Translations under genes and position numbers: made by a program
The notes under the pieces: generated by a model
What the model was told of the DNA's origin: nothing
Databases searched by the model: none
Seen by the model: the letters and a program-made list of their open reading frames with translations, nothing else
Shown: in pieces, positions 45,354 to 54,785 of the stretch
Layout of the letters: every line of letters begins with the position of its first letter
Numbering within the stretch: position 1 is the first letter of the stretch
DNA from: Streptomyces violaceusniger
Lineage (GTDB): Bacteria > Actinomycetota > Actinomycetes > Streptomycetales > Streptomycetaceae
Length of the DNA stretch: 64,000 bases
Direction of reading: 5' to 3'
Assembly: GCA_005405945.1 (NCBI GenBank)
Contig: BJHW01000001.1
Span: forward strand, 1,798,001 to 1,862,000

Positions 45354-46001
45354 ATGACCAGCATCGGCATCCTCGGCACCGGACGCGTCGGCAGCGGCCT
45401 CGCCCGCACCCTCGCCGCTACCGGCCACCAGATCACCCTCGGCCACCGGCAGCCGCCCCAGGAGACCCCGGCCGACCCGACCGGCGGTGTCCCGGCGATC
45501 CGCCACGCCGACCAGCGCACCACCGCCGCCACCACCGACATCGTCATCAACGCCACCCCGGGCGACACCACCCTGGAACGCCTCTCCGCCCTGCACACCG
45601 AGCTGGCGGGCAAGATCCTCATCGACGTCTCCAACGCCACCCGCCACGCGCCCGACGGACTCCCCTCGGACCTGTGCTACCCCGGCAGCAGCCTGGCCGA
45701 GCGGCTCCAGCGGGCCCTGCCCGCGACCCGGGTGGTCAAGACCCTCAACACCATGCTCTTCACGGTCATGACCGCCCCCGCCGATCTGTCCACCCCGCCC
45801 ACCGCCTATCTGTCCGGCGACGACGCGGACGCCAAGGCCATCACCGCGGGCCTCCTCGCCGACCTCGGCTGGAAGCCCGCGTGGATCGAGGACATCGGCG
45901 ACATCACCACCGCCCGCGCCACCGAAGCCCTCGTGCTGCTGGTTCCCCATCTGCTGCGCCGCCATGGACTCCGGCCGTTCGCCGTCTCCCTGGCCCGCTG
46001 A
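45354..46001 (+). CDS. NADP-binding F420-dependent-oxidoreductase-like protein
   Basis: 215 residues. Rossmann motif GILGTGRVGSGLARTLA, NADP-preferring GHRQ after the second strand, then VINATPGDTTLERL and VVKTLNTMLFTVM, as in NADPH:F420 oxidoreductase (FNO) and related NAD(P)-binding proteins. Soluble. The pair with the IMPase-like gene upstream suggests a common pathway, but neither substrate is known. Confidence 0.9.
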   Translation: MTSIGILGTGRVGSGLARTLAATGHQITLGHRQPPQETPADPTGGVPAIRHADQRTTAATTDIVINATPGDTTLERLSALHTELAGKILIDVSNATRHAPDGLPSDLCYPGSSLAERLQRALPATRVVKTLNTMLFTVMTAPADLSTPPTAYLSGDDADAKAITAGLLADLGWKPAWIEDIGDITTARATEALVLLVPHLLRRHGLRPFAVSLAR

Positions 46002-46133
46002 CCACCCCGCACCTCCGGCCCCGCGGGGACGTGTCGTACCACACGCCATGAAACATGCCCTTGCGCATCGATAGAACCTCAGGCCAGCATCGACCGTCTT
46101 CTCATCCGAACAGCCGCCGGACGAAGGACGCGC

Positions 46134-47647
46134 ATGACAGGCAGAGACGGGGAGACGACGGGGAGCGCCACCGCGGAACGGACCGCCGCCGGGCAGCAGC
46201 GCAAGGGGCGCCGCCCGCTGCGGATCGCTCTGGTGGTCGTGGTGTCGTTCCTCGTGCTGCTCGGCGGCGGAGTGGGCTGGCTCTACTTCAAGCTGAACGG
46301 GAACATCACCACCTTCGGGGCGGACGGCCTCTCCGACAACCGGCCGGAGGGGAACGCCGCCGGTCGGAACGTGCTGGTCATCGGCTCGGACACCCGCTCC
46401 GGCGACAACAGCAAGCTGGGCGGCGGCACCGGGGACGTGGGCCGCTCGGACACCGCCTTGCTGCTGCACGTCTACGCCGATGGCAAGCACGCGGTCGGGG
46501 TGTCGATACCCCGCGACACCCTGGTCGACATCCCACCGTGCCGACTGCCCGACGGCTCATGGACCAGGACGCGGCGGAACGCCATGTTCAACTCGGCGTT
46601 CTCCGTGGGCGAGACCGCCCAGGGCAACCCGGCCTGCACCCAGAACACCGTCGAGAAGCTCACCGGGCTGCGCATGGACCACACCGTGGTCATCGACTTC
46701 GAGGGTTTCTCCCGGATGACCTCCGCGGTCGGCGGGGTGCGGGTGTGCGTGCCCCAGGACGTCTACGAGCGCGATCTGAGCCCCAGCCGGGCCACCCGCG
46801 GCAAGCGCATCTTCAGCAAGGGGATCCAGACGGTCTCCGGGCAGAAGGCGCTGGACTACGTGCGCATCCGCCACGGGATCGGCGACGGCTCCGACATCGG
46901 GCGCATACGGCGGCAGCAGGCGTTCATCTCCGCCCTGCTCAAGAAGGTCAAGAGCCGGGGAATCGACCCGACCACGCTGTATCCGCTGGCGGACGCGGCC
47001 ACCAAGTCCATGACCGTGGACCCGGGGCTCGGCTCCGCGAAGAAGCTGATGTCCTTCGCCATGTCGATGAAGGACATCGATCTGCACAACACCAAGTTCG
47101 TCACCATCCCCTGGCGCTACCAGGGCGAACGGGTCGCCGTCGTCCAGCCCGACGCCGATGAGCTGTGGGCCGATATCAGGGCCGACCGCACCATCGACGG
47201 GAAGGCGGCCGGCGGGAAGAAGGACGAGCCCCGGGCCCCGGCCACGCCTACGCCCACGTCCACCGTGTCGGGCGCGGGCATCAGCGTCACCGTCTACAAC
47301 GGCACCACCACCCAGGGCCTCGCCGCACGCGCCGCGGACACGCTCAGGACCCATGGCTTCACCGTGACCGGCGCCACCAACGCCGCCACCCAGGACCACG
47401 CCACCACCGTGGTCGGCTACGGCCCCGGTGAGCGGGACCGGGCCCAGACGGTGGCCCGGCTCTTCCCCGGCGCCGGACTGCGCCCGCCACCACCCCGGGC
47501 ATCAGCCTCACCCTGGGACTCACGTACCTCACCGCGCCCTCCCCCGACGCCTCCACGCCCGCCACGCCCTCCGCCCCGTCCTCCCACGTGGCCGACGACG
47601 CACGCTCCGCCGACGACGCCCCCTGCTCCAATCTGTCCTACGGCTGA
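46134..47647 (+). CDS. LCP-family (LytR-CpsA-Psr) cell-envelope transferase (one-base frameshift)
   Basis: Short cytoplasmic start, one membrane helix (about 30-54), then the LCP domain (about 90-260): NVLVIGSDTRSGD, GRSDTALLLHVY, SIPRDTLVDIP and the arginine-rich KALDYVRIRHGIGDGSDIGR. A LytR_C domain follows (about 380-450: ISVTVYNGTTTQGLAARAA). Adding one C at 47483-47485 converts a spurious Pro/Arg tail into TTPGISLTLGLTYLTAPSPD and an end at NLSYG-stop (47647), 504 residues. LCP proteins attach wall polymers (teichoic acid, teichulosonic acid, capsule) to peptidoglycan outside the membrane. Confidence 0.9.
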
Positions 47648-47726
47648 CCGGATCCCCTCACGGCCCTCACATCCGGTCCGGGCATGGCGCACCGCTCCCC
47701 GGGCATCCGGGAGAAACGCCGCGCGA

Positions 47727-48539
47727 TCACGGTGCCGCCGCGCCCGCGAGCCCGCGGATCGTCCGGGCGGAGGGGGATCCGGGGTCGGCCGTGATCAGGA
47801 CCACCTCCTGGTCGTCCTCGGGGACGAGCAGGACGTCGCAGTTCAGCCGCAGTGGTCCGGCCGTGGGGTGGTCGACGGTCTTGGTCCGGTGTCCGGGGGC
47901 GTGGACCGGACGCTCCTCCCAGATCTGCCGGAACTCCTCGCTGCCGGTGCGCAGCTCGGCCAGGAGTGCGGTGAGCGCCGCGTCGCGGGGGTAGCGGTCG
48001 GCGGCCCGGCGGAGCCGGGCGACCACGATGTGCCCGAACTCCTCGGCGCTGGAGCTCTCGTACGCGTGGCCCCGGCCGAGGAAACGGCGGCGGGCGAGGT
48101 TGCTGTGCCGTCCGAGGTCGTCGCCGAGCAGGGCCTGCGCCAGCGGGTTCCAGGCGACCACGTCGTAGGCGGCGTCGGTGACGATCGCCGCGGTGTCGGG
48201 CAGCCGCCGCAGCATCTGCGCCACATGCGGGCGGACCCGCCGCACCGCCCGCGTGCCCGGGGGCGCGCTCGTCCCCGCGAGCCGGAACAGATGGCTGCGC
48301 TCGGCGGGCGCGAGCCGCAGCGCCGCCGCCAGCCCGTCCAGGATGCGCGGCGAGGGCCGGGGGCCACGGGCCTGTTCCAGACGGGTGTAGTAGTCGACCG
48401 ACATATGGGCCAGCTCCGCCACCTCCTCCCGCCGCAGACCCGGCGTACGGCGGTGGGGGTCGGCGGGCAGGCCGATGTCCTGGGGACGCAGCCCCTCGCG
48501 GCGGTCCCGCAGGAAGCGGGCCAGCTCGTGCCTCGCCAT
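47727..48539 (-). CDS. XRE-family regulator with MmyB-like ligand domain
   Basis: 270 residues from ATG 48539. Helix-turn-helix region RRTPGLRREEVAELAHMSVD then YYTRLEQARGPRPSPRILDG; C-terminal MmyB ligand-binding domain (about 105-265) with LLGDDLGRHSNLARRRFLG. Paralogue of the XRE gene at 20168 and, like it, divergent from an SDR gene. A near-perfect 25-bp palindrome lies in the 81-base divergent gap. Probably a ligand-released repressor of the SDR and itself. Confidence 0.94.
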   Translation of the reverse strand: MARHELARFLRDRREGLRPQDIGLPADPHRRTPGLRREEVAELAHMSVDYYTRLEQARGPRPSPRILDGLAAALRLAPAERSHLFRLAGTSAPPGTRAVRRVRPHVAQMLRRLPDTAAIVTDAAYDVVAWNPLAQALLGDDLGRHSNLARRRFLGRGHAYESSSAEEFGHIVVARLRRAADRYPRDAALTALLAELRTGSEEFRQIWEERPVHAPGHRTKTVDHPTAGPLRLNCDVLLVPEDDQEVVLITADPGSPSARTIRGLAGAAAP

Positions 48540-48564
48540 GCTGCCTCCTTCGGCTGACGGGTGC

Positions 48565-48589
48565 TGCCTGGGACAGGTTGTCCCTGGCA
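48565..48589. promoter_or_regulatory. 25-bp palindrome between XRE and SDR genes
   Basis: Inner arms GGGACA (48570-48575) and TGTCCC (48579-48584) enclose GGT; outer arms TGCC (48565-48568) and GGCA (48586-48589) extend the symmetry, with a single T/T mismatch on each side. It lies centrally in the short divergent promoter region and is a strong candidate operator for the MmyB-type regulator. Confidence 0.75.
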
Positions 48590-48620
48590 GGGTGAACGTG
48601 GCCGGGCAACCCTTGGTGCC

Positions 48621-49337
48621 ATGAACGATCGCACAGCACTGGTCACCGGTGCCAACAAGGGCATAGGCAAGGAAATCGCACGCCAGCTCGCCGCCGAGGG
48701 ACTTACCGTGTACGTGGGCTCGCGCGACGCCGAGCGGGGGCGGCGGGCCGCCCGGGAGATCGGTGGCGACGCCCGGCCGATGGTGCTCGACGTGACCGAC
48801 GCGGACAGCGTCGCCACCGCCGCGGCCCAGCTGGAACGGCTGGACATCCTGGTCAACAACGCGGGCATCATGGTGGACGGCTCCACGGCGCCCGAGGCCG
48901 GTCTCGAGGACTTCCGCCGGACCTATGAGACCAACGTCTTCGGTGTCCTCGCCGTCACCAACGCCTTCCTCCCGGCCCTGCGCCGCTCGGACGCGCCCCG
49001 GATCGTCAATGTGTCCAGCGGCACCGGCTCGCTGACCTGGAGCGCGGACCCGGACCACCAGTTCGCCGTGTCCGCCGGGTCGGGCGCGGCCTATCGCTCC
49101 TCCAAGACGGCGCTGAACGCGCTGACCCTCTACACCGCACAGGCCCTGGCCTCCGAAGGCTTCAAGGTCAACGCACTGGCTCCCGGGCTGCGCAGGACGG
49201 ATCTGAACGCCCGCGCCGCCGGGAGCGACGGGGATCCGGCCGAGGGCGCGGCGGGCGCGGTCCGGCTCGCCCTGCTCCCGGACGCCGGGCCCACCGGCGG
49301 GTTCTTCTCCTGGGACGGCACTCCGGCGCCCTGGTAG
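48621..49337 (+). CDS. SDR-family oxidoreductase
   Basis: 238 residues from ATG 48621. Cofactor site TGANKGIGKEIA, VGSRDAERG (NADP preference), NNAGI, and the active site NVSSGTGSLTW...AYRSSK with Tyr and Lys. The pattern is that of carbonyl-reductase-like SDRs. It is divergent from, and probably controlled by, the MmyB-type XRE regulator. Confidence 0.94.
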   Translation: MNDRTALVTGANKGIGKEIARQLAAEGLTVYVGSRDAERGRRAAREIGGDARPMVLDVTDADSVATAAAQLERLDILVNNAGIMVDGSTAPEAGLEDFRRTYETNVFGVLAVTNAFLPALRRSDAPRIVNVSSGTGSLTWSADPDHQFAVSAGSGAAYRSSKTALNALTLYTAQALASEGFKVNALAPGLRRTDLNARAAGSDGDPAEGAAGAVRLALLPDAGPTGGFFSWDGTPAPW

Positions 49338-49414
49338 ACCCCCGGCGTCACACGCGCCCTGCGGTGGCGCCCGCGCCACCGCACCGGTGTCCCCGCCCGC
49401 TCCCGCCGACCGCG

Positions 49415-51031
49415 TCAGTCGGCGGAGAGCTGGGTGTTCGGCACCCGCCAGGCGGCGATCACGAAGGCGATCAGGCCCACCGCGGCCCCGGTGAGGAAGA
49501 CCACGCGCAGGGCGCTGACATAGCCCTCGAGGAACGGCTGCGCCACGGCCGGATCGAGGTGGTGGAGGAAGGCCGAGTCCTCCAGGTTCACCCCGCCGTC
49601 GGGTTGTACGACGTCCTTCAGCGCCTCCGCGTTCGCCGGTTCCTCGGCCAGCCTGCGGTACGACGCGTCCTGGGAGGCCACCGCCAGGCGGTCGCTGATC
49701 CGCGTACCGGCCAGGGAGAAGAGGATGGACAGGAAGGCGGCGGCGCCCACCGTGCCGCCGTTGGAGCGGAAGAAGTTCACCGAGGCGGTGGCCGCCCCCA
49801 TGTCCCGCCCGGGCACCTCGGACTGGGCGAGCGTGGTGATGGTCTGCATCGCCGCGCCGAGGCCCGCCCCCATGAACACCATGCCGATGGCCACGTACCA
49901 CAGCGGGCTGTCGTCCCTCAGCGTGGCGAACACCAGCATGGCGACCGTGAGGGAGCCGACGCCCGCCGCCAGATGGACTTTGAACCGGCCGGTTCGTGAC
50001 ATCAGCCGGCCCACCACCAGGGTCACCGTGACGTTCGCCGCCACGGTGGGCAGCGTGGCCAGGCCCGCCCCCATCGGGCTCATGCCCTTGGCCAGCTGGA
50101 GATAGAGCGGGAGGGTCGTCATGGCGCCGAACATGGCGATGCCCACGGTGAAGTGCAGCACGGTGCCCAGCCGGAACGCGCGGATGCGGAACAGCCTGAC
50201 CGGCAGCAGCGCGGCATCCGCCATCCGCCGCTCCAGCAGGACGAAGGCGACCAGCCCGGCCACTCCCACCGCGTACATCACCAGCGCCCGGGGCGAGGCC
50301 CAGCCCCAGCTCCGCCCCTGTTCGGCCACGACGAGCAGCGGCACGATGCCGACCGCCAGCGTCAGCGCCCCGCCGTAGTCCAGCCGGTGCCGTACGGGCT
50401 GGTGGGGTATGTGCAGCACGCGCAGGATCACCACGATGGCGAGGGCCGCCAGTGGCACGTTGACCAGGAAGATCCAGCGCCATCCGTCGATGCCCAGCAG
50501 AGTGGCACGTCCGGCGAACACCCCGCCCACCAGCGGGCCGATGACACTGGACCCGGCGAACACCGCCGTGATGTAGCCCTGGTAGCGGCCGCGCTCCCGT
50601 GGCGAGGTGATGTCGGCGATGATCGTCATGGCGAGGGACATCAGCCCGCCGCCACCGAGGCCCTGCACCGCCCGGAAGGCCGCGAGCTGGTGGATGGACG
50701 TGGCGAATCCGCACAGCAGCGACCCGAAGGTGAACAGCACGATCGCGGACAGATAGACCGGGCGGCGGCCGTAGATGTCGGAGAGCTTTCCGTACAGCGG
50801 GGTGACGATGGTGCCGGTGACGAGATAGGCGGTGGTCACCCACGCCTGGGCGGTGAGTCCGTGCAGATCGTCGGCGATGGTGCGCAGCGCCGAGGAGACC
50901 ACGGTCTGGTCCAGCGCGGCGAGGAACATGCCGAGCACCAGCCCGGACAGCACGGTGACGACCTGGCGGTGGGTCAGCCGGGCGGGGGTCTGGGGCTCGG
51001 TGGGCTCGGTGGTGGTGGATGAGGACGACAT
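49415..51031 (-). CDS. DHA2-family (EmrB/QacA) drug efflux MFS transporter
   Basis: 538 residues with 14 membrane helices; motif A in YGKLSDIYGRRPVYL and the DHA2 motif D-like start FLAALDQTVVSSALRTIADD. Proton-driven exporters of this family remove lipophilic drugs and conjugates. It is the last gene of a leftward group after UDP-glucose dehydrogenase and a glycosyltransferase, with 117 bases between it and the glycosyltransferase. The context suggests export of a glycosylated product or toxin. The TetR gene at 54042 is the likely regulator. Confidence 0.94.
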   Translation of the reverse strand: MSSSSTTTEPTEPQTPARLTHRQVVTVLSGLVLGMFLAALDQTVVSSALRTIADDLHGLTAQAWVTTAYLVTGTIVTPLYGKLSDIYGRRPVYLSAIVLFTFGSLLCGFATSIHQLAAFRAVQGLGGGGLMSLAMTIIADITSPRERGRYQGYITAVFAGSSVIGPLVGGVFAGRATLLGIDGWRWIFLVNVPLAALAIVVILRVLHIPHQPVRHRLDYGGALTLAVGIVPLLVVAEQGRSWGWASPRALVMYAVGVAGLVAFVLLERRMADAALLPVRLFRIRAFRLGTVLHFTVGIAMFGAMTTLPLYLQLAKGMSPMGAGLATLPTVAANVTVTLVVGRLMSRTGRFKVHLAAGVGSLTVAMLVFATLRDDSPLWYVAIGMVFMGAGLGAAMQTITTLAQSEVPGRDMGAATASVNFFRSNGGTVGAAAFLSILFSLAGTRISDRLAVASQDASYRRLAEEPANAEALKDVVQPDGGVNLEDSAFLHHLDPAVAQPFLEGYVSALRVVFLTGAAVGLIAFVIAAWRVPNTQLSAD

Positions 51032-51148
51032 ACGTACCTGCGAACCTTCTCTGCCGCGCGTGGGGGACGTCGCGGGGGCCGGAAACCCGCGGGGAGGGAC
51101 GGGGCCCGGAGCCCGGGCGCCGGGGGCCCGGGCTCCGGAGCGGGGGTG

Positions 51149-52384
51149 TTATTCGGCGAGCTTCTCCAGGTCGGGGACGGCGCTGTCGATCTCCGGCAGC
51201 GCCAGCATCTCCAGCCGCGCCCGGCGGGCCACGGCGCGGCAGCCTTCGTCGGCCAGCACCTCACGGCAGACGGCGGCGATGACGTCCGGTCTGGGGGCGG
51301 TGACACGCCGGCCGAGGCCGAGCTCCTCGACCCGCTGTGCGTTGCGGGGCTGGTCGCCGAACTGGGGCAGCACCGCCATCGGTGTCGCCGTGCGCAGCGA
51401 TTCGCGGATGCTGTTGAAGCCACCGTGGGTGAGGAAGAGGTCCACGGATTCCAGCAGCAGCGGCTGGGGCAGCCGATCGGTGATGTGCACGTGCGGCGGC
51501 ACCCCGTCGGTGTCCACGGGGATGCCCCCGGTGGCGAGGATGACGGTGCACTCCTCCAGCCGCGACACCCCCTGGACCATGGCGCGCAACGTGTCCACCG
51601 GGTCCGGCATCGGGATCGGCATGGGCGTCGGCGCGGAGACGTCCGCCTCGCGTGAGCTGTCGTGGAACATGGGGATCGCGGTGCCGATGGCGGCGAACAT
51701 CAGGGGCCGGTCGGTGGGCAGTTCGGCCACCCAGCGCGGCAGCACGGCGCCGCGGTCCACGTCCACCGTCTGCCGGTAGGCCCAGGAGGCCGACAGGTGG
51801 TGGGCGAAGGAGAAGGCCGGTGGTACGTAGTCGATGCGCCCGTGCGGCACGATCGACAGCGGGTCCTCGGGAGTGGCCAGTCCCTGCCGCTTCCGCAGCG
51901 CGTTGAGGCCCGGCAGCAATGCGGCCGGGTCGAAGCCGTTGACGGCCCCGGAGGGGGTGGGCAGCTGGGGTATGCCGAGCGTTTCGGCGACGACGCAGGC
52001 GCTGAGGTCCATGCCGTCGCGCAGGATGAGGTCGGGACGGAAGTCGCGTGCCACGGGGAGCACGGCGTCCAGGAGCATCGTGGCCATCGGGCCGGACACG
52101 ACCTTGCACATGACGCGCAGCATGAACTCCTGCCGCTGCTCGTCGTCCATGTCCGGCAGACCGGCCGGTCCGGACTCCTCGGCCAGGACGGGGCCGACGA
52201 GGGAGGACGGGCTGAAGTCGCGGATGGCGCTCGTCACCCGCACCTCCTCCCGTTCGAAGACGGGGACGAGGGCCGGGGTGGTGACCACCAGCACCTCATG
52301 GCCGGCCGCCGCGAGGGACCGGGCCAGGGGAAGCTGCGCCCGGCCGTGGGAGGGGCTGGCGAGCGTGGTGAACATAACCCGCAA
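51149..52384 (-). CDS. GT1-family glycosyltransferase (MGT/UGT type)
   Basis: 411 residues from TTG 52384, which has AAAGG nine bases upstream (an ATG at 52375 is the alternative). GT-B fold: N-terminal acceptor domain beginning MRVMFTTLASPSHGRAQLPL, C-terminal donor domain with HVHITDRLPQPLLLESVDLF and THGGFNSIRESL, the UDP-sugar diphosphate site of UGT/MGT enzymes. Such enzymes glycosylate macrolides, phenolics and other aglycones. The gene immediately upstream makes UDP-glucuronate, so the donor may be UDP-glucuronic acid instead of UDP-glucose (inference). Confidence 0.9.
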   Translation of the reverse strand: MRVMFTTLASPSHGRAQLPLARSLAAAGHEVLVVTTPALVPVFEREEVRVTSAIRDFSPSSLVGPVLAEESGPAGLPDMDDEQRQEFMLRVMCKVVSGPMATMLLDAVLPVARDFRPDLILRDGMDLSACVVAETLGIPQLPTPSGAVNGFDPAALLPGLNALRKRQGLATPEDPLSIVPHGRIDYVPPAFSFAHHLSASWAYRQTVDVDRGAVLPRWVAELPTDRPLMFAAIGTAIPMFHDSSREADVSAPTPMPIPMPDPVDTLRAMVQGVSRLEECTVILATGGIPVDTDGVPPHVHITDRLPQPLLLESVDLFLTHGGFNSIRESLRTATPMAVLPQFGDQPRNAQRVEELGLGRRVTAPRPDVIAAVCREVLADEGCRAVARRARLEMLALPEIDSAVPDLEKLAE

Positions 52385-52463
52385 CGCAAGGGCCTTTCTG
52401 TGGGAAGGGTCTCGTACGGGAGATATACGGCGAGAGGTACGGCGAGAGAGGAGGGCGGGGCGG

Positions 52464-53777
52464 TCAGCGCGCCATCGCGGGCGCGCGGCCGATGCCCTCG
52501 CAGGTGAGTCCGGCGCGGCGCAGCCGGTCGGGGTCCAGGAGGTTGCGGAAGTCGTAGACCATCGGGGACCCGAGCAGCCCGGCGACGCGCTCCCAGTCGA
52601 GGTCGCGGAACTCCGGCCACTCGGTGAGCACGAGACAGGCGCGCGCTCCCCGGAGGGCCTCCTCGGGGGTGTCCGCGAGGGTGAGCAGATCGCTGAGGTC
52701 GGGGCGGGTCTCGCTGAGCGCGGGGTCGTAGGCGTGGAGTTCGGCGCCCCGCTCCTTGAGCAGCCGGGCGATGGCCAGGGCCGGTGAGTCGCGCAGATCG
52801 GAGGTGCCCGCCTTGAAGGCCAGGCCCAGGACGGCCAGCCGTACGCCGCGCAGCGAGCCGTCGCCCGGGGTACATCCGGCCACCACGCGCTCGACGAGCC
52901 GCCGCTGGTGCTCGACGTTGGTCTCGATGGTGGCGCCCAGCAGCGGGAAGTCCACGCCCGACTCCTGGCAGATGGTCAGCAGGGCGTGGGTGTCCTTGGG
53001 CAGGCAGGAGCCGCCCCAGCCGGGGCCCGGCTTGAGGAAGGCCGAGCCGATGCGGGGGTCGTGGCCGATGCCGGTGAGCACATCGTCCACGTCGGCGCCG
53101 AAGTGCTCGCACAGCGTGGCGAGGTTGTTGGCGAAGGAGAGCTTCATGGCCAGGAAGAAGTTGGCCGCGTACTTGGCGAGTTCGGCGCCCGCTGCGTCGG
53201 TGAGCACCAGCGGGGCGTCCAGCCCGGTGTAGAGGTCCGCCACCTTCCGCGCCGCGTCCCGGTCCGCGGCCCCGACCACGATGCGGTCGGGGTGGAGGAA
53301 GTCGCGCACCGCGTAACCCTCGCGGAGGAACTCCGGGTTGCTCACCACGGCCACGTCGGGGCGGTCCAGCAGCGCGGCGACGCGCTCGGCGGTGCCCACG
53401 GGCACGGTGGACTTGTTGACCACCACGCTGCCGCGCGGCAGCGCGTCGCGGATCTGGTCCGCCACGGCCTCGACGGCGGCCAGGTCGGCGGCGCCGCCGA
53501 CGCCCATCGGGGTCGGCAGGCACAGGAACACCACGTCGGCGTCGGCGACCGCGGCCCGGGTGTCGCGGACGAACGCGAGCCGCCCGGAGTCCAGTCCCTC
53601 CCGGACGAGTTCGGGCAGCCGGGGCTCGAGGATGTCGACCTGTCCGCGCCGGAGCCGTTCGACCTTCTGGTGGTCGGTGTCCGCGCACACCACTCGATGG
53701 CCGAGGGTGGCCAGACAGGCGCCGGTGGTCAGTCCGACATAGCCGGTGCCCACCACCGCGACGCGTCGTATCTGCAC
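52464..53777 (-). CDS. ugd: UDP-glucose 6-dehydrogenase
   Basis: 437 residues from GTG 53777. N-terminal NAD domain VAVVGTGYVGLTTGACLATL; central helix with NKSTVPVGT and SNPEFLREG; active-site Cys258 in GGSCLPKD; C-terminal domain LAFKAGTSDLRDSPAL. It oxidises UDP-glucose to UDP-glucuronate with two NAD. It heads a leftward group with a glycosyltransferase (79-base gap) and an efflux pump, not an exopolysaccharide cluster, which is unusual and points to use of its product by that glycosyltransferase. Confidence 0.93.
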   Translation of the reverse strand: MQIRRVAVVGTGYVGLTTGACLATLGHRVVCADTDHQKVERLRRGQVDILEPRLPELVREGLDSGRLAFVRDTRAAVADADVVFLCLPTPMGVGGAADLAAVEAVADQIRDALPRGSVVVNKSTVPVGTAERVAALLDRPDVAVVSNPEFLREGYAVRDFLHPDRIVVGAADRDAARKVADLYTGLDAPLVLTDAAGAELAKYAANFFLAMKLSFANNLATLCEHFGADVDDVLTGIGHDPRIGSAFLKPGPGWGGSCLPKDTHALLTICQESGVDFPLLGATIETNVEHQRRLVERVVAGCTPGDGSLRGVRLAVLGLAFKAGTSDLRDSPALAIARLLKERGAELHAYDPALSETRPDLSDLLTLADTPEEALRGARACLVLTEWPEFRDLDWERVAGLLGSPMVYDFRNLLDPDRLRRAGLTCEGIGRAPAMAR

Positions 53778-54041
53778 AGGGGATCACCACTTCTGCTGGG
53801 GGTCAGATGCGGGTGCGTGGCGAGGGACGGCGCGGGGCCGCCCGGTCGGGGTACGAGCAGGCCGGACACCGTCGTCCGGCCGGGACCGCGCGAGGCGGCG
53901 ACCAAAGTCACCACGCGTTGACAAAACATAACGCGCCGACCCACAGCTTGGTCAACAAGCGATGACAACAGTGGATGACTTCTGGACATGCGAGGCTGAA
54001 CCGGCAGCATGTACGGCACGGTCCAGGCGGAGGTACGACAG
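53778..54041. promoter_or_regulatory. divergent promoter region, ugd operon / TetR
   Basis: 264 bases. GTTGAC (53917-53922) and GTCAAC (53951-53956) form an inverted repeat in an AT-richer stretch holding TTGACA on the plus strand and, on the minus strand, TTGACC with TTATGT 18 bases away as a possible -35/-10 pair for ugd. The TetR protein probably binds here. Confidence 0.5.
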
Positions 54042-54671
54042 GTGAACCGGGAAAGCGACTCACCAGGGTGCGACGACCACCCCCGCCGCGCCCGCAGATA
54101 CGACGCGGCGGGCACGCGCAGCGCCCTCCTGGGGGCCGCCGCGCTGCGGTTCGCCAGATACGGCTACGACGGCTGCAGCGTGCGCGACATCGCCAAGGAC
54201 GCGGGGGTGGACGCCGCCCTGGTCTACCGCTATTTCGGCTCAAAGGAGGCGCTGTTCGACGCGGTGTCGACCAGCACCGGCATGTTCGAGCCGCTGCGCC
54301 ATCTGCCGCTGGACGAGGTGTCGGCGTGGATCTGCGATGTGGTCTCCACGGGGCCCACCGAGGAAGAGGCCCCGCATCCGCTGCTGACCAAGCTGCGCTC
54401 CTCCAGCCGGGAGGAGACCGTCGGGCAGCTGCGCGAGGAGGTCACCGAGGTGTTCTCGGAGGGGTTCGCGCGGCGTCTGGAGGGCGAGGACGCCGAGCTG
54501 CGGGCCGAGTTGCTGGCGGCGTGGCTGATGGGCATCACCCTGCTGCGCCTGGCCATCCGCTCACCCGCGCTGGCCGACACGCCGGACGACACCCTGCTGC
54601 GCTTCCTCCGGGCGGGTATCGACCCGCTGCTGGACGCGGGCTGCCCCGGGGTCGGGAGCGAGGACGACTGA
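54042..54671 (+). CDS. TetR/AcrR-family repressor
   Basis: GTG 54042 has GGAGG eight bases upstream and gives 209 residues; an in-frame ATG at 54009 lacks a good site. Helix-turn-helix: ARYGYDGCSVRDIAKDAGVD then ALVYRYFGSKEALFDAV; the C-terminal domain (about 90-200) resembles the TetR_C_17 type. Divergent from ugd, the usual position for the repressor of an efflux operon, so it likely senses the compound that the operon conjugates and exports. Confidence 0.9.
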   Translation: MNRESDSPGCDDHPRRARRYDAAGTRSALLGAAALRFARYGYDGCSVRDIAKDAGVDAALVYRYFGSKEALFDAVSTSTGMFEPLRHLPLDEVSAWICDVVSTGPTEEEAPHPLLTKLRSSSREETVGQLREEVTEVFSEGFARRLEGEDAELRAELLAAWLMGITLLRLAIRSPALADTPDDTLLRFLRAGIDPLLDAGCPGVGSEDD

Positions 54672-54727
54672 TCTCTCCTCGCTCCCGCCCCGGGGCGGGG
54701 AAGCCGCTATAGGGGCCCACGGGGTTA

Positions 54728-54741
54728 AGGGGCGAAGCCCC
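54728..54741. repeat. REP-like hairpin
   Basis: GGGGC-GAA-GCCCC (54729-54741) lies between the convergent TetR and amidase genes. The core motif recurs inverted at about 39624-39637. It may act as the terminator for both genes. Confidence 0.55.
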
Positions 54742-54785
54742 AGTCGAGGGAAGGGGCGGGCAGGGGAGCAGAACTGGTGTGACCG

